DNA of 64,000 nucleotides from Paracoccus saliphilus. GTDB lineage: Bacteria; Pseudomonadota; Alphaproteobacteria; Rhodobacterales; Rhodobacteraceae. Both the position numbers and the translations under genes were made by a program. This document shows, piece after piece, positions 44,906 through 52,740 of this stretch; the stretch's first letter is position 1; the number at the start of each line of letters is the position of its first letter. A model generated the notes under the pieces. That model saw only the letters and a list, made by a program, of their open reading frames with translations, was not told the DNA's origin and did not search any database. The DNA lies in NCBI RefSeq assembly GCF_028553805.1, contig NZ_CP067140.1, positions 3,348,001 through 3,412,000 on the forward strand, read 5' to 3'.

Positions 44906-46423
44906 TCACTCGAGGATTGCTTCCCGCTTGCGCTTTTTGCGCATGTTGGAAATCACCGGATAGAGGATAAGGCCCAACGCGATGAGCAAGCAGGTTGCCG
45001 AGATCGGCCGTTCGACGAAGGTCATCGGATCGCCCTGGCTCGATATAAGTGACTGGCGCAGTGATCGTTCAGCCAGCGGACCAAGCACGATCGCCAGAAC
45101 TGCCGGGGCTACCGGATAGTTCAGCTTGCGCATGAGATAGCCCCCGCAACCCAGCATGAACATCAGCCAGACGTCGAACATCCGATCCGTGGTCGCGAAA
45201 ACACCGACGACGCACAGGATGAAGATGATCGGCGCCAGGATCGTGAAGGGCATCGCCAGCACCCGGATGAAGACGGGGATCAGCGCGATATTCAGTACGA
45301 CTGTCATGAAGTTTGCGACATACATCGACCCGATGAGCCCCCAAACGAAATCCGGGCTCTCTGTGAAGAGCAGCGGGCCGGGGCGCAACCCCCAGATGAT
45401 CATCCCTCCAAGAAGGATCGCCGTGGTCGGCGAGCCGGGAATGCCCAATGTGATCATCGGCAACATCGACCCCGTCGAGGCAGCATTATTGGCTGCCTCG
45501 GGCGCGGCAACGCCGGCAACATTGCCCTTGCCGAAAGTATCGCCATCCTTCGAGAAGGTCTTGGCCATTCCATAGGACATCAGCGAGGCGGGCGTCGCGC
45601 CGGCCGCCGGCAAGGTTCCAACAAAGAAGCCGAGAACCGAGCTGACGGCAGATGTCGGCAGGTATTTCTTTATCTGCGACAGGTTGCCAATCAGCTTTCT
45701 GAAACCGGCATTCACCTTGTGGATCTGGACTGCCCCCTTGGTATGCTCCAGCGTCCACAGCATCTCGCCGATGCCGTAAATGCCGATGGCAAGCACAAGG
45801 AATTCGATACCGCGCTGGAACTCTACCATGTCGAAAAAGATCAGTCGCGGATTGCCGGAGATAATGTCGAAACCGACGGCCGCCAGCACCAGCCCGACCA
45901 GGATCGAGAAGATTGTCTTCGGGATATCGTCTCCGCCAAGCCCGATGAACGTCGCGAAGGCGACGACCATTAGCGCGAACTCTTCCTGCGGACCGAATTT
46001 CAGCGCGAAGGCGGCGAGCGGCGGCGCAAAGCCGGTGAACAGGATGACGGAAATGGTGCCGCCGATAAAGGACGCGATGGCCGCAGCCATCAATGCCTGG
46101 TCGGCCTTGCCCTGTTGGGCCATGGGCCTTCCGTCGAACACGGTTGCCACGGCTGTCGATGACCCCGGAATGCCCAGGGTGATCGAACTGACCGCACCGC
46201 CATACATTGCACCATAGTAAAGCGCCGCAAGAAAGATGATTGCCGCAGTGGGCGGCACCAGAAAGGTGACCGGCAGAAGGATTGCCACCCCGTTGACCGA
46301 TCCAAGGCCCGGCATGGCGCCGATGAACAGGCCGGCCAGACAGCCGATGAAGATCATCGCCAGGTTGAGAGGCTCGAAGGATTGCAGCAATCCGCCGGCC
46401 AATGATGTCATGATGGTGTCCAT
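44906..46423 (-). CDS. tctA: Tripartite tricarboxylate transporter, large permease TctA
   Basis: The 505-residue polytopic protein has about twelve helices and the TctA signatures GAMPGLGSVNGVAILLP near the N-terminus and GIPGSSTAVATVFDGRPMAQQG. A later repeat (TLGIPGSPTTAILLGGM) is also present. It works with TctB and the TctC receptor to import an organic acid using the membrane gradient. The gene order C-B-A is the usual one. The substrate is not predictable from sequence. Confidence 0.95.
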   Translation of the reverse strand: MDTIMTSLAGGLLQSFEPLNLAMIFIGCLAGLFIGAMPGLGSVNGVAILLPVTFLVPPTAAIIFLAALYYGAMYGGAVSSITLGIPGSSTAVATVFDGRPMAQQGKADQALMAAAIASFIGGTISVILFTGFAPPLAAFALKFGPQEEFALMVVAFATFIGLGGDDIPKTIFSILVGLVLAAVGFDIISGNPRLIFFDMVEFQRGIEFLVLAIGIYGIGEMLWTLEHTKGAVQIHKVNAGFRKLIGNLSQIKKYLPTSAVSSVLGFFVGTLPAAGATPASLMSYGMAKTFSKDGDTFGKGNVAGVAAPEAANNAASTGSMLPMITLGIPGSPTTAILLGGMIIWGLRPGPLLFTESPDFVWGLIGSMYVANFMTVVLNIALIPVFIRVLAMPFTILAPIIFILCVVGVFATTDRMFDVWLMFMLGCGGYLMRKLNYPVAPAVLAIVLGPLAERSLRQSLISSQGDPMTFVERPISATCLLIALGLILYPVISNMRKKRKREAILE

Positions 46424-46451
46424 TTTCGGAATTCCTATCGAGTTGACTGGA

Positions 46452-46976
46452 TCACATCAGCGAGTAGCGGAAATCATCCACGATCATCATGATGTTCTCG
46501 AAGAACGGCAGGCCACGCGGCAGGTATTTCGCCAACGCCACTTCGAAAAGAACGTAGATCGCAACAGGCACTGCTATGGTCACGATAATCGTCAGCGGCC
46601 ATTTATGCCGCCCGATCACCTTCAGGTAGAGGATCAGAAACAGCATCATCGAGAAATAGAGACCGATGATGCTGGTCATGACGAGAAGGGCGAGGATCGA
46701 ACCCGCCGTTACCCCGACAAGAAAGATGGTATCCGGATCGATATAGGGTGCCTTGTTGCGGGATTCCGGCGTTACTCCCTGCTTCCATCGCAGGAGCGTC
46801 CAGATCGACGCCAGAGCCATTCCAAGCGACAGCCAGAACGGCCACATCCCCGAACCGGGCCCCCGATCGGGAATCCAGCCAATCGCCAGGCCATCGTTGA
46901 AGATCTTGTACATGAGGCCGAGAGAAGCGAGCAACGTCAACAAGCCCATTAAAAGTTCAGCCGTACGAACAGACAT
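46452..46976 (-). CDS. tctB: Tripartite tricarboxylate transporter, small permease TctB
   Basis: The 174-residue protein starts at ATG 46976 (MSVRTAELLMGLLTLLASLG), with TGGAGGA upstream, and not at the frame's first codon. It has four membrane helices with a cytoplasmic loop, as expected for TctB. It lies 28 bp before tctA and 145 bp after tctC, with a strong hairpin in the latter gap. Confidence 0.92.
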   Translation of the reverse strand: MSVRTAELLMGLLTLLASLGLMYKIFNDGLAIGWIPDRGPGSGMWPFWLSLGMALASIWTLLRWKQGVTPESRNKAPYIDPDTIFLVGVTAGSILALLVMTSIIGLYFSMMLFLILYLKVIGRHKWPLTIIVTIAVPVAIYVLFEVALAKYLPRGLPFFENIMMIVDDFRYSLM

Positions 46977-47085
46977 GAAGTCCTCCAGTCCCGCAGAGCT
47001 AGGGATTGCGGGTCGGTACATGTTTCAAGCGGATTTGCAGCACAGCCGTCATGATCGCATGCCCGACCCGAATGTCATTCGGGAA

Positions 47086-47110
47086 CCGGGCGGGACGAAT
47101 TCCCGCCCGG
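47086..47110 (-). terminator. Attenuator hairpin between tctC and tctB
   Basis: CCGGGCGGGA (47086-47095) and TCCCGCCCGG (47101-47110) form a perfect 10-bp stem with a 5-nt loop, 11 bp after the tctC stop. It would let tctC message accumulate over tctBA, as is common when a receptor is needed in excess. No T-run is present. Confidence 0.6.
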
Positions 47111-47121
47111 GGCGGCATGTC

Positions 47122-48108
47122 TTACTCGGACATGATGGCTTTGGCGCCGACTTTCTCGATCAGCTGCTTGTGACGCTCCAGCTGATCCTTGTGGAAGGCC
47201 ACGAGATCCTCGCCGCTCATCCACTCATCGCAGGTCAGCCCGTCAGATTCGCAATAGGCCTGCCACTCTTCGGACTCGAAGAGCGTCTTGAACAGATCCT
47301 GGTACCAGGCCACTGCTTCTGGATCCATGCCAGCCGTCCCGCTGATGGATCGCTGCATGAAGTAGGTGATGTCGAGTCCCGCCTCTTGCGCCGTGGGCAC
47401 ATCTTCGAATGGCGCCATGCGCTTGTCGTTGAACTGGACGAGCGGCTTGGTGTTTTTCGCCCTCCAGAACTCGATCTGCTCGGCAGGGTTATTCACGGTC
47501 GAGTCGACCTGGTTGCCGACAAGGTTCTTGGCGACGGTGCCGCCCCCCTGGAACGGAATATAGGTGACATCGACCCCTAACTCAGCCTCCATCATCGCGG
47601 TCAGGATCGAGTCTTCCTGCCCGGTGCCGGTACCGCCAACGCGCCAGCCATCCGTCCCCTTCACCTCGGAGACGAAACTGTCGAGATCGGTGATATTCTC
47701 CCGCTCGGTATTTACCCATAAAAGGAATGTGTCGAGCGCCATGCGACCGACCGGCGCAAACTCGGTGACATCGACGTCCAAGCCATCCTGGATAAGTGGC
47801 GTGGTATAGAAACTGTTCAGCGCAACCAGCAGCGTATGGTTATCGCCTTCCTTCCCCCGCATGTAGTCAAGCGCCTCAGCGCCAGAGCCTCCGGGCTTGT
47901 TGATCGGAATGAAGGGCCGCGGGCTGAGATCGTGCTTCTGAATCAGACCTTGAAGCAAACGAGCGATCTGATCCGCTCCTCCACCTGTTCCTGCCATGAT
48001 GATGAGTTCGACGGGCTTGCGGGGTTGCCATTCGGCGGCGGCCATGCCGGGCGTGACCGCCAGCATCGCCACAGAGCCCAAAAGCCCCATAGTTTTCAGA
48101 TTAATCAT
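47122..48108 (-). CDS. tctC: Tripartite tricarboxylate transporter receptor TctC (Bug family)
   Basis: The 328-residue periplasmic receptor has a Sec signal (LGSVAMLAVTPGMAAA) and the Bug-fold strands: PVELIIMAGTGGGADQIARLLQG near the start and VDVTYIPFQGGGTVAKNLVGNQVD mid-protein. Bug receptors bind carboxylates such as citrate, tartrate or aromatic acids. GGGAGG precedes the ATG by a few bases. It leads the transporter operon. Confidence 0.94.
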   Translation of the reverse strand: MINLKTMGLLGSVAMLAVTPGMAAAEWQPRKPVELIIMAGTGGGADQIARLLQGLIQKHDLSPRPFIPINKPGGSGAEALDYMRGKEGDNHTLLVALNSFYTTPLIQDGLDVDVTEFAPVGRMALDTFLLWVNTERENITDLDSFVSEVKGTDGWRVGGTGTGQEDSILTAMMEAELGVDVTYIPFQGGGTVAKNLVGNQVDSTVNNPAEQIEFWRAKNTKPLVQFNDKRMAPFEDVPTAQEAGLDITYFMQRSISGTAGMDPEAVAWYQDLFKTLFESEEWQAYCESDGLTCDEWMSGEDLVAFHKDQLERHKQLIEKVGAKAIMSE

Positions 48109-48250
48109 GTCTTTCCTCCCTGAGTTTCAACCTTGGGTAGTCACCGGACCGCACCCTCCTCCTCTGGTGTTGGCCTGGCGCTTCGCGGGCAATTTCATTG
48201 CCTCTTGTTGCGGCGATCTGTTCGCCGTTAGTCCAATGGCAGCCGGTAGC

Positions 48251-49108
48251 TCAGTGAACCATGAGAACCGGGATTTCTGCCGTCTCAACAACGGATTGGG
48301 TATTTCCTCCAAAGAGCGTCTCGCGCTCGTGGCTGTCGCCATAGGCTCCCATGATCATGAGATCGGCGCCCTGTGCGACTGTGGCCTTCAAAAGTCCCTT
48401 GCCGACACCGTGGCTGGAGTCGAATTTCAACGCCTTGGCATCGACGCCCCGAATGCCGAGATAGCCCAAGAGGTCTTCCGTCTTCGCTCCTGCATAAGCC
48501 GAGTTTTCTCCGCACAGGATCGTTGTCCGGTTCGCGGCTTCGATGATCGACATTGTCATGGTCACGGCGCGCGACGCCTCTAGCGAACCGTTCCAGGCTA
48601 TGGTGACGTGGCTGCCAAGCTCTTTGGAAACCTCTTCGGTGGGCGGGCACATCAGGACAGGACTTCCCGTATGGAACAGCGCCGATTTCAGGGTATTGAA
48701 CCCAAGATGTGCCTGCCGATCCGGCTGTGCCACGGCGACGAGATCGGCAAGCCGTCCATATCGACGGATCACATCCGCCATCTTGCCCGCCGCCTCGACG
48801 AACTGGACGGTCGCCGCACCGGCAATCGGTGTGTCACTCGAAGTCAAGCCAAGCGCCTCGGCGAGGATACGCAATTCATCGCGCAGATTCGCCTCTTCCG
48901 CGTTGGCTAATTCCGCTGACTGCTTGAGCAGGCGGTCACGCGCGAATTGCGGCATGGGGATGCCATAGGGCAACAAATCCTCTGGGCGCGGTCGGCAATG
49001 CACCACGACAATATGTGCCGTGTGACGCCTCGCGAATGCAGCCGCGTGAGCAAGCACATTATCGCCCTTGCCATCTCCGCGAACCGGAACCACTATTTTA
49101 CGTATCAC
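48251..49108 (-). CDS. Tandem-domain universal stress protein
   Basis: The 285-residue protein contains two Usp domains; the first begins RKIVVPVRGDGKGDNVLAHA and the second HVTIAWNGSLEASRAV. The C-terminal domain has a possible nucleotide-binding segment (LMIMGAYGDSHERETLFGGNT). The start is GTG at 49108, with GGGGGAGG upstream; an overlapping ATG is out of frame. It is encoded 142 bp before tctC on the same strand and could be transcribed with the transporter. Confidence 0.92.
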   Translation of the reverse strand: MIRKIVVPVRGDGKGDNVLAHAAAFARRHTAHIVVVHCRPRPEDLLPYGIPMPQFARDRLLKQSAELANAEEANLRDELRILAEALGLTSSDTPIAGAATVQFVEAAGKMADVIRRYGRLADLVAVAQPDRQAHLGFNTLKSALFHTGSPVLMCPPTEEVSKELGSHVTIAWNGSLEASRAVTMTMSIIEAANRTTILCGENSAYAGAKTEDLLGYLGIRGVDAKALKFDSSHGVGKGLLKATVAQGADLMIMGAYGDSHERETLFGGNTQSVVETAEIPVLMVH

Positions 49109-49585
49109 ATTATACCTCCCCCAGAACGGCCTCTTACGAAGCCTCGACGTTCAGTATGATGGTTTCAGCAAGAGGGTTTGCGAGGCAGGCTTGTCACGTC
49201 CGTGACCCCGTCTCAAATCGCAGACACCGCCGAAGATAGGCAATTTCAGATGTCAGGCGTGTTGCAGATCGCACCTGCGCCGTTCAGCTTCTGTGCAGTG
49301 ATCACCTGATGAAAATCATCGATTGGCGCAAGCTAACCCGCATTCATTACCAGTATACCGCTTCAAGCATTCCGGATTTCATCATCATACTCCCCGTCTT
49401 TCACCACCGCATCAGCCTTGTTTACGAACGAAAATAAGGCACGCCACAGGTCATTTTTGCCATCTCCGGTTTTGACGTTGTTGTCGTTCACGTCTTTTCA
49501 GAGTGAGCCGTATCCATAGAACCTGTTTCACCAGTTACGCCTGCAGAATCATAGCAATAGGATGACACCTCTATTGCGGACATTC

Positions 49586-49605
49586 CTATTGAGAATAGTT
49601 TCTCA
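49586..49605. repeat. Nested palindromes (CTATT-gag-AATAG within TGAGAA-tagt-TTCTCA)
   Basis: Two overlapping perfect dyads share bases: CTATTGAGAATAG and TGAGAATAGTTTCTCA. They lie in non-coding DNA without a nearby start codon. No known operator consensus is matched. Confidence 0.35.
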
Positions 49606-49924
49606 CAGCATCTCGAATGGTTGCTGAACCATTTACCGATTAATCAATAGTAACTTGATTCTGCCTTGCTGTTTGCATCCCTGTTGCGCCTCCCTGCGCT
49701 CCATTCGTTTCAACACGATTCGATGTTTCTGGTATAACGTATCATAGATTACTTATTCCGAAAAGAATTTGTTACACTGCATCTTGAATGGGCATCGTTG
49801 GTGAACAATTCATGAGGTGAATACAATAATTTCAGAGATAGAATTACGAAATCATCAGCCGCTCGATACAGCACGAATTGTCCTGCATTAACGCCTTTCT
49901 ACAAATCAGCTCGAGCCTTTAATG

Positions 49925-50121
49925 CGGTAGAAAGAGTGTTATCTCGCCGTTGCTGCTGTGCTGCGGGAAGTCGCAGTCAGAGTGACGGAGACGGTGAAAA
50001 GACAGGCGCGACATCTGACCGCAGGCCACGCCATTGATGAACGCAGGCCAGCCTCCCATCTCTGAACTACTCCCTGCACTGGCCCGCGCCGGCTTCCAAC
50101 AAGCCGTGGCGCGGGCTTTTT
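49925..50121 (+). ncRNA. Possible small RNA ending in a strong intrinsic terminator
   Basis: A compact, GC-rich, non-coding segment precedes the terminator at 50082-50121. Just before it, GGCCAG (50046-50051) can pair with CTGGCC (50079-50084). This exposes a loop containing two CTCCC motifs (50053-50057 and 50070-50074), which could bind Shine-Dalgarno sequences. CU-rich loops of this type occur in small regulatory RNAs of alphaproteobacteria. The GGCCAG pairing competes with the terminator stem. The 5' end is not defined; the start given is a guess. Confidence 0.35.
50082..50121 (+). terminator. Strong intrinsic terminator 1
   Basis: GCCCGCGCC (50082-50090) pairs with GGCGCGGGC (50108-50116), extended inside by GGCTT/AAGCC, and is followed by five T. 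This is a textbook rho-independent terminator on the plus strand, with no gene upstream to explain it. Confidence 0.85.
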
Positions 50122-50234
50122 CATGAGTAATAATACCTAGGTAACTGCACGCATGGATCACATGCCGTAAACGCGTGTATGCTCCACTCATTGGCGATCA
50201 ACTTGTTAGGGTGAGCAAGTTATTTAAACATTAT

Positions 50235-50263
50235 GCCCGCGCCTTACACCGGCGCGGGCTTTT
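50235..50263 (+). terminator. Strong intrinsic terminator 2, same stem sequence as terminator 1
   Basis: GCCCGCGCC (50235-50243) pairs with GGCGCGGGC (50251-50259) around a 7-nt loop and is followed by TTTT. The 9-bp stem is identical to terminator 1, 153 bp upstream. The sequence between them is not coding, so a second short transcript is possible. Confidence 0.85.
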
Positions 50264-50577
50264 CTTGTCCAGAACACGGACAGGCAGAAAGAAGAAGAGA
50301 AGCCGCACGCCCCCCCCTTGCTCCCTATAGCGCTTCGACTTTTTCGTTGAACCCCAACAGCCATGTAATCTGTTGTTATTGCTTACTTCTGAAAAATCTC
50401 CATATCCCTTTTTGTTGGAAATGCTCCAGGGACGTCAAACATCGGGGCGGGATATGGATTGGATCAATGAAAACCTGATCCTGCCTCTATCGTGTTCCGG
50501 AAACTGGATGCAGGGGCGGGCTGAAATCAGCCACAGCCAGCCGACAACCTGCAAACTGTTTATTTTCCTGAATAAAC

Positions 50578-50653
50578 TGGTGCCGGTGATAGGACTCGAA
50601 CCTACGACCCCATCATTACGAATGACGTGCTCTACCAGCTGAGCTACACCGGC
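50578..50653 (-). tRNA. tRNA-Thr (anticodon CGT)
   Basis: Read on the minus strand, the 76-nt cloverleaf starts GCCGGTG and ends CACCGGC-A-CCA, so the acceptor stem is perfect and CCA is encoded. The D arm (GCTCAGCTGGTAGAGC), the anticodon arm CGTCA-TTCGTAA-TGATG and the T arm (GTTCGAGTCC) are normal. Anticodon CGT reads threonine ACG. Its 3' end faces the gene-poor stretch and the accessory block. Confidence 0.97.
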
Positions 50654-50788
50654 GTCCAGTTATGGCGGGCCGAATAGCAGGTTCCGGCAGAAGGGGGAAG
50701 AGGGACAAGCACAATAATCGCTCTCGACCCGCATTTTCCCACGCTTCAGGACAGAGCCATAGGGCGCGCAACAGCAGTGAGCGTTGCA

Positions 50789-50910
50789 TCGGATGCCACT
50801 CACAACACTCGGCCCGATTCCGCCAGCAAATGCTGGGAATCCGGCGGCACACCCCGTACACCACGCGTGCACGGGGCGTACACAGCCCGTACACAGGCGG
50901 CGAACGGTGC
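50789..50910. repeat. Compound element, copy 2: palindrome plus 11-bp-periodic GTRCAC array
   Basis: CCAGCAAATGCTGG lies at 50823-50836, followed by 11-bp units starting GTACAC (50856), GTGCAC (50867), GTACAC (50878), GTACAC (50889) and GCGAAC (50900). A degenerate unit precedes at 50845. TCGGATGC lies upstream at 50789. The palindrome-to-array distance equals copy 1. The rest of the 50654-51004 gap shows nothing further. Confidence 0.75.
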
Positions 50911-51004
50911 GCAGGATTTCGTTGCAACAGAAAGGCGAAGCCCGAACCATGGAATGTCCGGGCTTCGCAGATCGATCATCCTCGTTCAAGCGGCTGGAAC
51001 CGGT

Positions 51005-52729
51005 CTAGCCCTTCGAAGCGGATTGCCCCTGCTGCGGACTTTCCGGAGGCTCGACATCCGGACGAACCGGGGTGAACTCGGCCTCTTCTGGGGCCTTGCC
51101 ATTCGGTGCCGCATTGTCGGCTTTTTCCGCCCGGGACGCCGCCGAATCCTCTGGGGCACTTTCGGACGTGGTCACCGTCGTTGCCGGCTCGATTTCGACG
51201 TAATCCTCTTCGCGCGGAACCATTCCCGGCGCGACATCGGGGATCTCGGTCTTGGCCGCCGGTTTCGGCGCAGCCTCATCCGCAGCGATTGAATCGACAT
51301 CCGAGGAGGTGGCAGGCGACGGCCCGTCCGCCCCTGCCTTCGCCTTGCCCGAGACACCAACCAGCAGCGGCAACATCTCGGCGCCGGGGGCGACCGTGGT
51401 GGTCCCCTTTTCGGCGGGTTCGCGCCATGTCAGCGTATCGAAGCCGCCGCAGCTGTCGCAGACGGGCGCCCAGCTGGCCATGACGTTGTGACATTTGTCG
51501 CAGACCCATTGCGGTCCGCGCGACGCTGTCAGAGCACGCGCCAGCCATCCCCGGACAACATGGTCATCGGCGCCCTCGCCACGCTCGACCGCCGCCATGA
51601 TCGACAGGGTGCGGACGGTCGGATGAGTTTCGGCCAGATCGCCAAGCGCCCGCCGGGCGCCGGGGAAATCCTCGGCGGCAAGCAGCAGCTCGGCCTTCAG
51701 CAGGCGCGATTCCTCGTGATCCGGTTTCTTGCGCAGCAGGGCCTCGAAACGGCGCAGGCGCGCATTCGGGGTCTCGTCCGGAACGATCTCGGCATAGGTC
51801 GCGGCAATGTCGGGATGCGGGCGAACCGACCATGTCTTTTCCAGCACGCGAGTCGCATTGCGCGGATCCTTCTGCGCGATATAGCCGCGTGCGGCCAGAA
51901 CCGAAGCCGGGATCAGGTCGGGCGAGGCTTTCGCGGCAGAGATCGCCGCCTCGCGGGCGCTGATCGAATTGCCTTGCGCCAGCACTTCGCTGGCCTCTTG
52001 CAAGGCCAGAACCGCATCGCGGCGGATGGCGACATCCTTGGGCAATTCCCCCTGACGGCGCTTGTCCTTGAGGATGGCGCGCGCGCCCTTCCAGTCATGT
52101 TCACGCGTTTGCAGGTCCAGCAGCGTATTCTGGATTTCCTTGTGGCGCGGCTTGATCGCATAGGCCTTTTGCGCCAAGAGCATCGCGGCCTTGGTATCGC
52201 CATCTTCCAGCTTTTGCCGCATCAACCCGCGAATGCCCACGAAGCGTGTGCGATCATCCTCCAGCAGCTTGCGATAGGTCGCGTTGGCCCGAGCCGAATC
52301 GCCCGCCACCTCGGCGGCCTGCGCGGTCAGCAGATCGGTGATATGCGGCCGGTCCAGGAATTTCTCGGCCTTGGTGGCCTTGGCCAGAGCCAGCTTGCCC
52401 TCGCCCGAGGCGACGGCAAGCATCCCCTCGCCAAGCGCCTCGTATCCCTTGCGTTCGCGCGAACGGGCGAAATAGCGGTTGATCGCGGTCTCGTCTCCGG
52501 CAATGAAGCGGATGAAGGCCAATGCGAGGCCCAGCAGCTTGAACACCAGCCATGCCAGCACCATCAGCAGCAGAAGCGCCACGATGGCCTTGATCGGCGT
52601 CAGCACGATCTCGGTGCCGGCATATTCAAGGCGCAGCGCCTGGCCGGTTTCCGAAAGCTGCATCGCCCCCAGGGCAATCGCCAGGACCACGGCAAAGAAG
52701 AACAGTATTTTCAGCAAGGACAGAAACAT
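51005..52729 (-). CDS. hemY: HemY-type membrane TPR protein with C-terminal zinc ribbon
   Basis: The 574-residue protein has two N-terminal membrane helices (about 3-24 and 46-74) and the HemY N-terminal domain, with FIRFIAGDETAINRYFARSR. TPR-like helices span about 90-405. Four Cys at 410, 413, 424 and 427 follow as Cx2C-x10-Cx2C, then an acidic, disordered tail. HemY of this type is thought to assist late haem synthesis at the membrane, distinct from protoporphyrinogen oxidase. The start is ATG at 52729 (MFLSLLKIL). It lies 11 bp downstream of the Mic60-like gene. Confidence 0.88.
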   Translation of the reverse strand: MFLSLLKILFFFAVVLAIALGAMQLSETGQALRLEYAGTEIVLTPIKAIVALLLLMVLAWLVFKLLGLALAFIRFIAGDETAINRYFARSRERKGYEALGEGMLAVASGEGKLALAKATKAEKFLDRPHITDLLTAQAAEVAGDSARANATYRKLLEDDRTRFVGIRGLMRQKLEDGDTKAAMLLAQKAYAIKPRHKEIQNTLLDLQTREHDWKGARAILKDKRRQGELPKDVAIRRDAVLALQEASEVLAQGNSISAREAAISAAKASPDLIPASVLAARGYIAQKDPRNATRVLEKTWSVRPHPDIAATYAEIVPDETPNARLRRFEALLRKKPDHEESRLLKAELLLAAEDFPGARRALGDLAETHPTVRTLSIMAAVERGEGADDHVVRGWLARALTASRGPQWVCDKCHNVMASWAPVCDSCGGFDTLTWREPAEKGTTTVAPGAEMLPLLVGVSGKAKAGADGPSPATSSDVDSIAADEAAPKPAAKTEIPDVAPGMVPREEDYVEIEPATTVTTSESAPEDSAASRAEKADNAAPNGKAPEEAEFTPVRPDVEPPESPQQGQSASKG

Positions 52730-52740
52730 GGGCCGGGTCC

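Larger units (their letters stand above)
49109..50577. other. 1.5-kb gene-poor, partly AT-richer stretch before tRNA-Thr
   Basis: No frame here has a ribosome-binding site and recognisable protein. The first 800 bp are clearly less GC-rich than the window average and have stops in all frames. The second part contains two strong intrinsic terminators and a possible small RNA. I see no insertion-sequence ends, integrase or tRNA fragment. It may be decayed foreign DNA or a regulatory RNA region. Confidence 0.5.

Noticed and set aside
50373..50642. 89-residue plus-strand frame before hemY
   Set aside because: Its C-terminal part is the antisense of tRNA-Thr (the well-known IGLEPTT artefact), so it is not a protein.
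50578..50653. Active integrative element at tRNA-Thr
   Set aside because: No integrase, excisionase or phage gene and no second copy of the tRNA 3' end is visible in the window.
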